NCBI RefSeq assembly: GCF_002174305.1
Contig: NZ_MIJB01000012.1
Location: 22,014-86,013 of the forward strand
DNA length: 64,000 nucleotides
From: Aeromicrobium sp. PE09-221
Lineage (GTDB): Bacteria > Actinomycetota > Actinomycetes > Propionibacteriales > Nocardioidaceae
Reading direction: 5' to 3'
Under the pieces are notes generated by a model, which saw nothing but the letters and a program-made list of their open reading frames with translations, was not told where the DNA came from and searched no databases. Made by a program: the position numbers and the translations under genes. This document shows positions 18,970 through 26,787 of this stretch, piece after piece. Positions within the stretch are counted from its first letter, which is position 1, and every line of letters starts with the position of its first letter.

Positions 18970-19142
18970 CGGTGCTCCTTCGGGTTGACGAGTCCCGCGT
19001 GGACCGCCGCCACGAGGCGGCGCGGGATGCGGACGGTCTCACCGTCGACGGTCACGGGGACCAGGTCGACGGGCTTGGCCTTCCACTGGCTGCGGCGATG
19101 CCGCGTGTTGCTGCGTGAGGTCTTGCGCTTCGGTACGGCCAT
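18966..19142 (-). CDS. rpmF: Ribosomal protein bL32, zinc-independent paralogue
   Basis: A 58-residue bL32, [20 protein letters not shown] at the start. The cysteine knuckle of zinc-binding bL32 is missing. It starts 18 bp after mrf and overlaps bL36 by ATGA. A GGAG-like ribosome site precedes it. Confidence 0.93.
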   Translation of the reverse strand: MAVPKRKTSRSNTRHRRSQWKAKPVDLVPVTVDGETVRIPRRLVAAVHAGLVNPKEHR

Positions 19143-19160
19143 GGGTCTCCTCCGTGGGTG

Positions 19161-20231
19161 TCAGGCGGCGCGCTGGATCGGGCCGAGCCAGGGGTCGAAT
19201 CCGTCATCGGCCATGCTCCAGGCCAGGCCGCGCCGGGCGATCTCCTCGTCGGTGACGAGGCAGCGGTGGAACAGGGTGACGAGTTCGTCGATCTCATCGT
19301 CGAGGCCGGTGACCAGCAGCCGGGTGTGCGGTGGTCCGTCGGGTTGCGCCAGCGCGGTGCCGACGCTCAGCTGCCCGCCCGCCCCCGACCATTCGCAGGT
19401 CTGCCCGGGGCGTGATGCCAGCCAGAAGCAGCCGCGGGACCGGCGCGGGCCGCCGCCCAGCTCGGCGATGTGCTCGCGGAGCCGCGCAGGGTGGAAGGGC
19501 CGCTCGGACCGCAGCTCCACGGTCCAGGCCGTGCCATGCTCGATCAGTCCGATCGGCCGGGTGCCCATCGGATCGACCCAGTCCTCGGCGGCGTCGTGGT
19601 GGCGTGTCCGGCCCGGGTCGAGAGCGTAGGTGAGGTGGTCGGGGACGAGCCGAGCTCCTGGGCGGGCCAGCACCGAGATCAGGTCGACGCCTTCCTCGGG
19701 GAGCTCGCCGACGGCCAGCACGGTGTCCGCGTATTCGATCAGCGAACTGAGGGTCTCCGCGACGCTGCGCCCGTCCTCGGCCGAGGTATGGATCTCGCGT
19801 TCGATCAGCAGGTCGTCGCCGAGCAGGTCGTTCTCCCATTCGGGCCCGTCGACCACGGCGATGACCTCGCTGATCCGCAGCAGATCGCGGTACGCCGGGT
19901 CGTAGTCGATGACGCGGCAGATGCCGGTCGCGTCGGCACTGATCGGCAGGTGGGCGACGATCGACGTCCACCGTTCGGTGCGGGCGAGTCGCGCCAGTGT
20001 CGGCAGGATGTCCTCGCGCAGCGCGCAGCTGGCGCAGGCGTGGTCGAGGTCGATCTCCTCGCGTTCGACGATGCCGGTGCGGTCGGCGACCACGCGGGTG
20101 AGGGTCTGGTGGGCGACATCGATCGTGTGGTGGACCGCGACGGCGCCGGGGGTGTCCCACGCGAGGGTCAGCACGGTGCGTTCGACCGCCTCGGCGCGGG
20201 TGCCTGTGACGATCGCGACGGGGGTGGTCAC
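19161..20231 (-). CDS. mrf: CobW-family GTPase-like protein, Mrf (ribosome hibernation factor recruitment)
   Basis: A 356-residue member of the CobW/G3E family. The N-terminal P-loop is degenerate ([12 protein letters not shown] lacks GKT), and the family CxCC is reduced to CASC (C66, C69). C-terminal CobW domain features such as [12 protein letters not shown] and [11 protein letters not shown] are present. In mycobacteria the corresponding protein, encoded with C-minus ribosomal genes, recruits the hibernation factor to zinc-starved ribosomes. Location between bL31B (ATGA overlap) and bL32 supports that role here by homology and context. Zur control is likely. Confidence 0.85.
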   Translation of the reverse strand: MTTPVAIVTGTRAEAVERTVLTLAWDTPGAVAVHHTIDVAHQTLTRVVADRTGIVEREEIDLDHACASCALREDILPTLARLARTERWTSIVAHLPISADATGICRVIDYDPAYRDLLRISEVIAVVDGPEWENDLLGDDLLIEREIHTSAEDGRSVAETLSSLIEYADTVLAVGELPEEGVDLISVLARPGARLVPDHLTYALDPGRTRHHDAAEDWVDPMGTRPIGLIEHGTAWTVELRSERPFHPARLREHIAELGGGPRRSRGCFWLASRPGQTCEWSGAGGQLSVGTALAQPDGPPHTRLLVTGLDDEIDELVTLFHRCLVTDEEIARRGLAWSMADDGFDPWLGPIQRAA

Positions 20232-20473
20232 CGATCCGCTCCGTAGCGTCGGTTGAAACGCTCGACGCGGCCCTCGGTGTCCATGACGCGTCCGCGGCCG
20301 GTCCAGAAGGGGTGGCTGGCCGCGGAGATGTCGACATCGATGACGGGATAGGTCCGTCCGTCGAGTTCGATGGTGTCGTCGCTGGTGGCCGTCGATCGGG
20401 TCAGCAGCGTGAGGCCGCCGGCGCGGTCGCGGAACACCACGGGCCGATAGGCGGGGTGGATGTCGCGCTTCAT
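20228..20473 (-). CDS. rpmE2: Ribosomal protein bL31 type B
   Basis: An 81-residue bL31[17 protein letters not shown], then [20 protein letters not shown]. It lacks the zinc-binding cysteines of type A. ATG 20473 follows AAAGGTCC-type ribosome sequence and leads the reverse operon; an upstream in-frame ATG at 20548 would cross the operator region. It overlaps mrf by ATGA. Confidence 0.95.
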   Translation of the reverse strand: MKRDIHPAYRPVVFRDRAGGLTLLTRSTATSDDTIELDGRTYPVIDVDISAASHPFWTGRGRVMDTEGRVERFNRRYGADR

Positions 20474-20496
20474 GGAGGACCTTTCTGGAGGATCGT

Positions 20497-20528
20497 TGAC
20501 GATGATATCGTCATGGGAGTCATTCTCA
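20497..20528. promoter_or_regulatory. Zur-like operator region between divergent C-minus ribosomal operons
   Basis: Two adjacent dyads: TGACGATGATATCGTCA (20497-20513, 7-bp arms) and TGGGAGTCATTCTCA (20514-20528), whose reverse complement TGAGAATGACTCCCA matches 13 of 15 positions of a Zur-type box (TGARAATGATTYTCA). They lie 24 bp upstream of bL31B and 14 bp upstream of bL28. Zur regulation is known for these operons in mycobacteria and Streptomyces; here it is inferred from site and context. Confidence 0.65.
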
Positions 20529-20541
20529 ATAAGGAGATCAT

Positions 20542-20778
20542 ATGTCACGTATCTGTCAGGTGACGGGAGCGGGTCCGGGCTTCGGCCATGCGGTCTCGCA
20601 CTCGCATCGCCGCACCAAGCGGCGCTTCGACGTCAACATCCAGCGCAAGACCTACTGGGTGCCGAGCCTGAGCCGTCGAGTGACGCTGACGGTGAGCGCG
20701 CGCGGTATCAAGGCCATCGATCGCCGCGGTATCGACGCCGTCGTCGCGGAGATCCGGGCCCGAGGGGAGCGCCTATGA
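20542..20778 (+). CDS. rpmB: Ribosomal protein bL28, zinc-independent paralogue
   Basis: A 78-residue bL28 ([20 protein letters not shown]). Only one cysteine remains, so it is the non-zinc form. AAGGAG precedes ATG 20542. It overlaps bL33 by ATGA and leads the forward operon. Confidence 0.94.
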   Translation: MSRICQVTGAGPGFGHAVSHSHRRTKRRFDVNIQRKTYWVPSLSRRVTLTVSARGIKAIDRRGIDAVVAEIRARGERL

Positions 20779-20945
20779 GCTCCAAGGGTTCCGATGTCCG
20801 TCCGGTCGTGAAGCTCCGGTCGACCGCCGGGACGGGCTACACCTATGTCACGCGCAAGAACCGCCGCAACGACCCCGATCGTCTCGTGCTGCGCAAATTC
20901 GATCCGGTGATAAGGCGACATGTCGACTTTCGGGAGGAGCGCTGA
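20775..20945 (+). CDS. rpmG: Ribosomal protein bL33, zinc-independent paralogue
   Basis: A 56-residue bL33 with [20 protein letters not shown] and [16 protein letters not shown]. No cysteines. Starts within the ATGA overlap with bL28, and its TGA overlaps the uS14 ATG. Confidence 0.94.
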   Translation: MSSKGSDVRPVVKLRSTAGTGYTYVTRKNRRNDPDRLVLRKFDPVIRRHVDFREER

Positions 20946-21250
20946 TGGCGAAGCGCAGCAAGATCGTCAAGAACGAGCGGCGTCGTGAGCTGGTGGAGCG
21001 ACATGCCGAACGCCGGGCCGAGCTCCGGCGCGCCAGTAAGGACACGTCCCGGCCGATGGCCGAGCGGATGGCCGCGTCACGGGCTCTCGCCAAGCTGCCA
21101 AGGGACTCCGCGGCGGTGCGCTTCCGCCGCCGGGACCAGGTCGACGGTCGCCCGCGCGGGCACATCGGCAAGGCCGGACTCTCCCGGATCCGGTTCCGTT
21201 CGTCGGCCCATGCCGGGGAGCTTCCGGGCATCACCAAGTCCTCGTGGTGA
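20945..21250 (+). CDS. rpsN: Ribosomal protein uS14, zinc-independent paralogue
   Basis: A 101-residue uS14 ([37 protein letters not shown]). It is the long form without the CxxC zinc motif. It ends the operon; the fourth member found in mycobacteria, bS18, is not present downstream. A strong hairpin follows. Confidence 0.95.
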   Translation: MAKRSKIVKNERRRELVERHAERRAELRRASKDTSRPMAERMAASRALAKLPRDSAAVRFRRRDQVDGRPRGHIGKAGLSRIRFRSSAHAGELPGITKSSW

Positions 21251-21256
21251 GCGGCT

Positions 21257-21294
21257 CCGCCTCGCCCGGCCTCGACGGAGGTTGGGCGAGGCGG
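21257..21294. terminator. Hairpin after the uS14 operon
   Basis: An 11-bp perfect stem CCGCCTCGCCC/GGGCGAGGCGG with a 16-base loop starts 6 bp after the uS14 stop. No T-run. Confidence 0.7.
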
Positions 21295-21406
21295 TAGACT
21301 GATGCGGAACGAGCGCGCCGCGACCACGCTGGCTGACGCTCGGCCCGACGAAACTGCGCAATACTGCGTGACTTGGTAGCGGGCATCCGCAACGTCTGAG
21401 AGTTCT
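21272..21406 (+). promoter_or_regulatory. Promoter and about 100-nt leader of the DEAD-box helicase gene
   Basis: TCGACG (21272-21277) and TAGACT (21295-21300) are spaced 17 bp, a plausible sigma-70-type promoter overlapping the preceding terminator stem. Transcription would start near 21307, leaving about 100 nt before GTG 21407. That leader is rich in short complementary runs (GCGCAATACTGCG; GCGGGCATCCGC). Long leaders are usual for cold-shock RNA helicases. Confidence 0.4.
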
Positions 21407-22738
21407 GTGAATCACCCTTCCGGCAGCCCCGTGCTGCCCACCTTTTCTTCCTCCTTCGATCTTCCCAAGCCGCTCGTGACGGCGCTGATGCGTCAGCAGA
21501 TCACCAGCCCCACTCCGGTCCAGGCCGCCGTCATCCCCGACGCGCTGGAGGGCCGCCACGTCCTCGGGCGTGCACGCACCGGCTCGGGCAAGACGCTGGC
21601 CTTCAGCCTTCCCGTCCTGGCCCGCCTGGCCGATGGATCGAGCCGCCGGCAGCGTCCGCGGGCGCTCATCGTCCTGCCGACGCGTGAGCTCGCCACGCAG
21701 GTCCAGGAGGTCATCAAGCCGCTCGCGATCCCGCTGGGGCTGCGTGTGCTGACGGTCTACGGCGGTGTGCCGATCAACCGTCAGATCCGCGACCTGTCCC
21801 GTCCGGTCGACATCCTCGTCGCCACTCCCGGTCGCCTCGGCGACCTGATCGATCGCGGCCAGGTGAGCCTCGACGATGTCGAGATGACCGTGCTCGACGA
21901 GGCCGACCATCTGTGCGACCTCGGCTTCTACAAGCCCGTCGACGCGCTGCTGTCCAAGACGCCCAAGGACAGTCAGCGACTGCTCCTCTCGGCGACCCTC
22001 GACGGCGATGTCAACCGGCTCGTGCAGAAGCACCTGCCGCAGCATCGTCTGCACGAGCTCGACGAGCTGGCGGGACAGCCCGTCACGATGGAGCACCATG
22101 TGCTGCTGGTCCCCGGTGACCAGCGGTCGACGACCCTGACCTCGCTGCTCGAGGCCAATCCCCGCACGATCGTGTTCACGCGCACCAAGCGTGGCGCGGC
22201 GCGGCTGGCGCGTCAGCTGACGCAACGGGGAGTCGAGTCCGTGGACCTGCACGGCGACCTCGACCAGCGTCGCCGCGAGCGCAATCTCGCCAAGTTCACG
22301 CGCGGTGATGCGACCGCGATCGTCGCCACCGATGTGGCCGCACGCGGCATCCATATCGACGGCATCGGCCTGGTGGTCCACTACGATCCGCCGGCCGAGC
22401 ACAAGGCGTACCTGCACCGCTCGGGCCGCACGGCGCGCGCGGGGGAGAAGGGCACCGTGGTCACGGTCGCCACTCCCGAGAACCTCAAGGACGTCATCGT
22501 CCTGCAGCGCAAGGCCGGGGTGGAGGCGCGTCATCACGATGCCGCCACCGCTCCGTCGCCGATGACGGTCGATGCGCTCTCGGGCGCGGGTCGGCCGGCC
22601 CCAGTGGAGGACACCCCGGCGCGCCGGGGCGGGCCCAGTGCCCAGGGTCCGGGAGCGAACGGCAACAACCGCAATCGCAACCGGAACCGTAATCGCAACC
22701 GGCGCCGCAGCGGTGAGCGCCGCCCGGCCCAGGTCTGA
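21407..22738 (+). CDS. DEAD-box RNA helicase
   Basis: A 443-residue ATP-dependent RNA helicase. Q motif near F17-Q39, Walker A ARTGSGKT (56-63), PTRELA, DEAD at 164-167 in VLDEADHL, SAT, and motif VI HRSGRTARAGE are all present. The C-terminus is a low-complexity basic tail with repeated NRNRNR followed by RRRSGERRPAQV, typical of RNA-binding extensions. Likely roles are ribosome assembly or RNA turnover in the cold. GTG 21407 is the start; no strong ribosome site is seen. Confidence 0.93.
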   Translation: MNHPSGSPVLPTFSSSFDLPKPLVTALMRQQITSPTPVQAAVIPDALEGRHVLGRARTGSGKTLAFSLPVLARLADGSSRRQRPRALIVLPTRELATQVQEVIKPLAIPLGLRVLTVYGGVPINRQIRDLSRPVDILVATPGRLGDLIDRGQVSLDDVEMTVLDEADHLCDLGFYKPVDALLSKTPKDSQRLLLSATLDGDVNRLVQKHLPQHRLHELDELAGQPVTMEHHVLLVPGDQRSTTLTSLLEANPRTIVFTRTKRGAARLARQLTQRGVESVDLHGDLDQRRRERNLAKFTRGDATAIVATDVAARGIHIDGIGLVVHYDPPAEHKAYLHRSGRTARAGEKGTVVTVATPENLKDVIVLQRKAGVEARHHDAATAPSPMTVDALSGAGRPAPVEDTPARRGGPSAQGPGANGNNRNRNRNRNRNRRRSGERRPAQV

Positions 22739-22746
22739 CCCACCCG

Positions 22747-22776
22747 GCGAGCGCGCCGATCTTCCGTCGCGCTCGC
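22747..22776. terminator. Hairpin after the DEAD-box helicase
   Basis: GCGAGCGCG and CGCGCTCGC form a 9-bp perfect stem 8 bp after the stop codon, with a 12-base loop. Confidence 0.6.
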
Positions 22777-22804
22777 AAGGAAACCGACGTTGCGAGGTGG
22801 GCAG

Positions 22805-22893
22805 CTCGCCGAGTGGTGCAAATTCGCCCCGGACTCGATGAATCCGGGGCGAATTTCCACCACTCGCGGGCAGAATTGCACCGCTCGGCGGGT
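22805..22893. repeat. Palindromic repeat, family B copy 1
   Basis: The left arm CGAGTGGTGCAAATTCGCCC(CGGA) (22810-22833) is the near-perfect complement of TCCGGGGCGAATTTCCACC(ACTCG) (22843-22866), with one extra base. A second inverted arm, TTGCACCGCTCGGCG, follows at about 22877-22891 and could pair with the same left arm. A close relative is embedded in the AtuA-like gene at 50180-50263. Confidence 0.85.
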
Positions 22894-22931
22894 GCCCGCG
22901 GACCGACGGGAGCCCTCGATAGCGTGGGGAC

Positions 22932-23852
22932 ATGACCCGACATCCTCGTGCCGCCTGGATCGTGTTCGGTCTTCCCGTCATCATCGGGCTCGCCGGAGCC
23001 GGCCTCGTCTGGAGCTGGTCAGGTGATCTGCCGGACCAGATCGCCCGGCACTGGGGTGGATCGGGAGCCGCCGACGGGTTCAGCTCGCTGACCGCATCCA
23101 TCGCCACCACGCTGGCAGTCGGTCCCGGCCTCGCGCTCCTGGCGGGAGCCGTGATCTGGGCCCTGAAGGTGCCCAGTCGCGTGACCGCCGCGATCACGGT
23201 GGGGCTGACCTCCTTCGTCATCGGACTCGACCTGGCGACGACGGGCGCTCAGCGGGGTCTCGAGGACGCGAGCGATGTCGAGCTCTCGACCTGGTGGTTC
23301 CTCGTCGCGATCGGCGCGTCCGTCATCGGATGCGTCGCCGGTGTTCTCCTCACACCCCGCGATCGCTATGAGGGCAGTCGTCCCGACGATCCTGTCCCTG
23401 CCGCGTCGAGTGCGAACTGGTCCGGTGTCGTGCGCAGCCAGGTGTTCCTGGGCATCTCGGGCGTGATCTCCCTGGCGGGTGTTGCGTTGCTGTTCTTGCC
23501 CTCGCTCGGGTTCATGATCGGCGTCATCTTGGTACTCACCGGCCTGCCGCTGCTGGCTACGGCCTGGTGGCGCGTGAGCATCGACCAGCATGGGGTGCGG
23601 CTGCGCACTTTCCTCCCCTGGCCCGTGTGGCGGGTCACCGCGGACCGGATCACGGGAGCCGAGCTGACGACCATCGGCCCCGGCGATGTCGGCGGCTGGG
23701 GCCTGCGGATGACTCCGCGCGGCACGAGTCTGGCGTACCAGCGAGGCGAGGCCGTGGTGATCCACCGTCGCGATGCGCGGCCTCTCTCCATCGTGATCGA
23801 CGATGCGTCCGGTGCCGCCGCGGCGGTCAACGCCCAGATCCGCGCTGACTGA
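22932..23852 (+). CDS. DUF1648 domain-containing membrane protein
   Basis: A 306-residue membrane protein. After an N-terminal helix comes the DUF1648 signature LPDQIARHWGGSGAADGF, then several hydrophobic segments (about residues 58-78, 85-105, 120-140, 170-215). A soluble C-terminal domain (from WWRVSIDQHGVRLRTFLPW) resembles a PH-like membrane-associated domain. Function is unknown; SdpI/YhgE-like membrane proteins share the N-terminal domain. Confidence 0.75.
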   Translation: MTRHPRAAWIVFGLPVIIGLAGAGLVWSWSGDLPDQIARHWGGSGAADGFSSLTASIATTLAVGPGLALLAGAVIWALKVPSRVTAAITVGLTSFVIGLDLATTGAQRGLEDASDVELSTWWFLVAIGASVIGCVAGVLLTPRDRYEGSRPDDPVPAASSANWSGVVRSQVFLGISGVISLAGVALLFLPSLGFMIGVILVLTGLPLLATAWWRVSIDQHGVRLRTFLPWPVWRVTADRITGAELTTIGPGDVGGWGLRMTPRGTSLAYQRGEAVVIHRRDARPLSIVIDDASGAAAAVNAQIRAD

Positions 23853-23884
23853 CGCTCGTCGGCGGCGCGCTCTAAGCTGACCTC

Positions 23885-24745
23885 ATGCCCGAGATGCCCG
23901 AGGTCGACGCATTGGTCGGCTTCCTGCGCGAGCGGTGTGTCGGGGCGGTGGTGGCCGACATCGAGCTCGCCTCCTTCGCCGTGCTCAAGACCTTCGATCC
24001 GCCGCTTTCGGCGTTCACGGGACTCGCCGTCACCGATGTCGTCCGGCACGGCAAGTTCATCGACATCGATGTCGACGGACTCCATCTGGTGATCCACTTG
24101 GCCAAGGCCGGATGGATCCGCTGGTCCGATCAGCTCGTCGACAAGCGCCTCAAGATGGGCAACGGTCCCATCGCGATGCGGCTGCGTCTCGATGCCGGCG
24201 ACGGCCCGCGCCTCGGCTTCGATCTCACCGAGGCCGGCACGCGCAAGGGTCTCGCGGTCTACACGGTGCGCGATCCGCGGGAGGTGCCCGGCATCGCGGC
24301 CCTCGGGCCGGACCCGCTGGCTGAGGGCTTCGAGCTGGGTCCGCTGCTGGCCCGCAAGATGCAGGTCAAGCGGTTGTTGCGGGATCAGAAGATCATCGCG
24401 GGCATCGGCAATGCGTACAGCGACGAGATCCTGCACGCCGCGCGGCTCTCTCCTTTCGCGATCGCTGAGCAGCTCGGCGACGACGAGGTCGCCCGCCTCG
24501 AGTCGGCGGTGCACGATGTCCTCACCGAGGCGATGGCCGCCGCGGCGGGCAAGCCGGCATCGGAGCTCAAGGACTCCAAGCGCGCCCGGATGCGGGTGCA
24601 TGGCCGCACCGGGGAGACCTGTGATGTCTGCGGTGACACGATCGCCGAGGTCGTCTTCGCCGACTCGTCATTGCAGTATTGCCCCACCTGTCAGACCGGT
24701 GGGAAGCCGCTCAAGGATCGCAGCACCAGCAAGTTCCTGAAGTAG
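23885..24745 (+). CDS. Fpg/Nei-family DNA glycosylase
   Basis: A 286-residue base-excision-repair enzyme. MPEMPEVDALVGFL presents the catalytic N-terminal Pro and Glu after Met removal. The helix-two-turn-helix region is GIGNAYSDEILHAARLSP, and the C-terminal zinc finger is CDVCGDTIAEVVF...YCPTC. Overall it is closer to actinobacterial Nei-like proteins than to MutM. It probably removes oxidised bases with AP-lyase action. Ends 1 bp before the convergent EamA gene. Confidence 0.92.
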   Translation: MPEMPEVDALVGFLRERCVGAVVADIELASFAVLKTFDPPLSAFTGLAVTDVVRHGKFIDIDVDGLHLVIHLAKAGWIRWSDQLVDKRLKMGNGPIAMRLRLDAGDGPRLGFDLTEAGTRKGLAVYTVRDPREVPGIAALGPDPLAEGFELGPLLARKMQVKRLLRDQKIIAGIGNAYSDEILHAARLSPFAIAEQLGDDEVARLESAVHDVLTEAMAAAAGKPASELKDSKRARMRVHGRTGETCDVCGDTIAEVVFADSSLQYCPTCQTGGKPLKDRSTSKFLK

Positions 24746-24746
24746 G

Positions 24747-25571
24747 TCAGTCGAGGGCCACGAGCGAGACCGCGAGGGTCGCGAGGATCAAGCCCATGCC
24801 TTGCCAGGCGGCGATCCGCTCGCGCAGCAGCGATGCCGCGAGCAACACGGTCGCGGCGGGGTAGAGCGAGGACACCACCGCCACCACGGAGAGCAGTCCG
24901 TGCCGGGTGCTGAGGAAGAAGGTGACTCCAGCGATCACGCTGAGCACGCCCATGACCAGCGCGGGTCGCGATGCCCGGTCGGGTCTCCACGGTTGCCGGA
25001 AGGCGATGGCGGTCGTCACGAGGAGGATCAGCGAGGTCACGTAGATGACGGGGAAGTGCCACATCCCCGTGCCGTCGCCTACGTGGGCGAGCGCCGTGAA
25101 CAGTGTGCCGAAGCCCAGCCCTGCGAGCACGGCATCGAGGATTCCGCTGCGACGGGACGTGTCCTCGTCGACCGGACGCGAGATGAGCGCGATCGCGGGG
25201 AATGCGCAGAGGATCCCGGCGCCGGCCAGGAGGGTGGGGCGCTCACCGAGGCCGAGACCCGCGGCGACGGGGATGAGGGCGGTGCCCACGGCCGAGATGG
25301 GTGCGACGACGCTCATACGTCCGCCGGAGAGACCCCGGTAGAGGAACACGGTCCCGAAGCCGTTGCCCGCTCCCGCCACGACGGCCGTCGCGATGTCGTG
25401 TCCGGTCAGCCGGCCTCCGATGCCGAGCGCGATGCTGAGCATGAGCAGGAGCGAGACGCACTGGGCGAGGATGGCGACCTGCCAGGGCGATGCTCGCTTC
25501 GAGGTCATCCCGCCGACGAAGTCCGAGACGCCGTAGGCGAGTGCGGAGAGGAGCGACAGGGCGATGGCCAC
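24747..25571 (-). CDS. EamA/DMT-family transporter
   Basis: A 274-residue membrane protein with about ten hydrophobic helices in two repeated halves, for example LSALAYGVSDFVGGMTSKRA in the first and LGFGTLFTALAHVGDG in the second. The drug/metabolite transporter family exports metabolites; substrate unknown. ATG 25571 opens with MAIALSLLSALAYG. Confidence 0.88.
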   Translation of the reverse strand: MAIALSLLSALAYGVSDFVGGMTSKRASPWQVAILAQCVSLLLMLSIALGIGGRLTGHDIATAVVAGAGNGFGTVFLYRGLSGGRMSVVAPISAVGTALIPVAAGLGLGERPTLLAGAGILCAFPAIALISRPVDEDTSRRSGILDAVLAGLGFGTLFTALAHVGDGTGMWHFPVIYVTSLILLVTTAIAFRQPWRPDRASRPALVMGVLSVIAGVTFFLSTRHGLLSVVAVVSSLYPAATVLLAASLLRERIAAWQGMGLILATLAVSLVALD

Positions 25572-25642
25572 CTCCGCACACTAGTCGTTCCCTTGCCGGT
25601 CGGTGGCGGCCCGGGCGCCCGTCACGCTCGTTGCGAGCGTGA

Positions 25643-25724
25643 GCGGTGACCTACGCACCTCTCGCCAGCGCGGGCGGTGGGTGAGACACCTCTCGACGCC
25701 GCTGAGAGGTGCGTAGGTCACCGC
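25643..25724. repeat. Three-arm palindromic repeat (type D copy 1)
   Basis: GCGGTGACCTACGCACCTCT(C) (25643-25663) is the exact 21-bp inverse of 25704-25724. Between them lies a degenerate direct copy, GCGGTGGGTGAGACACCTCT(C), giving a left-left-right layout. It lies between divergent genes. Confidence 0.85.
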
Positions 25725-25776
25725 CCGCGAGTGTGCGGGACGGCGCGGATTGCCGGGGGATCACTAGGCTGGGGAT

Positions 25777-26406
25777 ATGCGCAGGAACGGCAAGGACGGG
25801 ATGGGCTCGCGGGCGAATCGTGCCGTCGACGACATGGCTTCCCGGGTCGACGGGCAGACGGCCGATGCGTCGGTGCGGGCTGCTCAGGTCATCACGCTGG
25901 CGGTCAGGCTGCTGCGGTGGCCGACGCTCGCCTTGATCGTGCTGCCGCTGCCGTTCATCGCCGGGCTGTTGATGATCGCGATCGTCGAAGGCAGCGGCGT
26001 GCGGTGGGTGGCGCTGGCTGTTGCCCTCGTGCTGGGGCTCGTGGTCTTCATGTTCGGCTTCCGTCGCTGGCGGATCCTGCAGGCGGTCACCGAGCCGGAC
26101 CGGCTGGCCACCGAGCTGGGCATCGCGGTGAGCATGAGCGGCAAGGTCGAGGATGCCCGGGGCGCGTTGCTGCAGATCACCGGAGGAGACGGCGGTACTC
26201 GGGTGTTCTCGAGGTTGCGGGGCGTCTGGAACACGGCCGGTCTGAGCGGCAAGTGGATCGACAGCGTCGGCGACCTGCCGCGGGCACGCTACTTCTTCCC
26301 CCCGCGGATCGGCACCACGGTGACGATGGCGATCGCGGCCGCGTGGGTGGTGCCGATCTCGTTCATCGCCTTCCTCCTCGTCGGCATCGCCGCCCTTGCC
26401 AACTGA
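25777..26406 (+). CDS. Hypothetical membrane protein
   Basis: A 209-residue protein with no recognised family. A charged N-terminus (MRRNGKDGMGSRANR) precedes two hydrophobic helices (about residues 48-66 and 74-94). A soluble segment contains GKVEDARGALLQITGGDGGT, and a third helix closes the protein (about 183-207). Alone between repeat clusters. Its codon use matches neighbours, so it is likely a real gene. Confidence 0.65.
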   Translation: MRRNGKDGMGSRANRAVDDMASRVDGQTADASVRAAQVITLAVRLLRWPTLALIVLPLPFIAGLLMIAIVEGSGVRWVALAVALVLGLVVFMFGFRRWRILQAVTEPDRLATELGIAVSMSGKVEDARGALLQITGGDGGTRVFSRLRGVWNTAGLSGKWIDSVGDLPRARYFFPPRIGTTVTMAIAAAWVVPISFIAFLLVGIAALAN

Positions 26407-26432
26407 CGTTTCTCCCCGCTGCGGCGACGGAG

Positions 26433-26541
26433 GATGTGACTCCACGGTTGCCATGAGCGCCCCGGAGTCACATCGTGCGTTTCTCGCCTGGTCGAGGATG
26501 TGACTCGAGGGCCGTTATGGCAACCCTCGAGTCACATCCTC
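26433..26541. repeat. Two GATGTGACT hairpins with GGTTGCCAT core
   Basis: Hairpin 1: GATGTGACTCC (26433-26443)/GGAGTCACATC (26464-26474) with GGTTGCCAT at 26446-26454. Hairpin 2: 18-bp perfect arms GAGGATGTGACTCGAGGG (26494-26511)/complement (26524-26541) with the core inverted as ATGGCAACC (26517-26525). They occupy the 381-bp convergent space between 25777-26406 and the ABC permease, which otherwise holds the type D copy 2 repeat and no gene. Confidence 0.85.
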
Positions 26542-26666
26542 CGTCGGTGCCTCGGGGGTCGGGCGTTCGAGGGCTACCGTGGGCGGCGGTAGCCCATCAA
26601 CCTCATAGAGCCCGGATAACGTTGACCACGTACCGCCATCGATCGCGCGCGGGCGGGGACTCGCGT

Positions 26667-26783
26667 GAGCGGTGACCTGCGCACCTCTCCCTCGGCTGAG
26701 CGGTGACCTACGCACGTCTCGCGCGCGGGTGAGAGGTGCCTATCTCACCGCTCCCGGCGTCGAGGGTGCGTAACTCACCGCTG
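26667..26783. repeat. Four-arm palindromic repeat (type D copy 2)
   Basis: Two direct arms GAGCGGTGACCTRCGCAC (26667-26689, 26698-26720) are followed by two inverted arms (26731-26753 and 26762-26782) containing TCTCACCGCT and ACTCACCGCT. It ends 5 bp before the ABC permease stop codon. Confidence 0.8.
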
Positions 26784-26787
26784 CGGG

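Noticed and set aside
22805..22893. CRISPR-like repeat
   Set aside because: Arms are inverted rather than regularly spaced direct repeats, and no cas genes occur.
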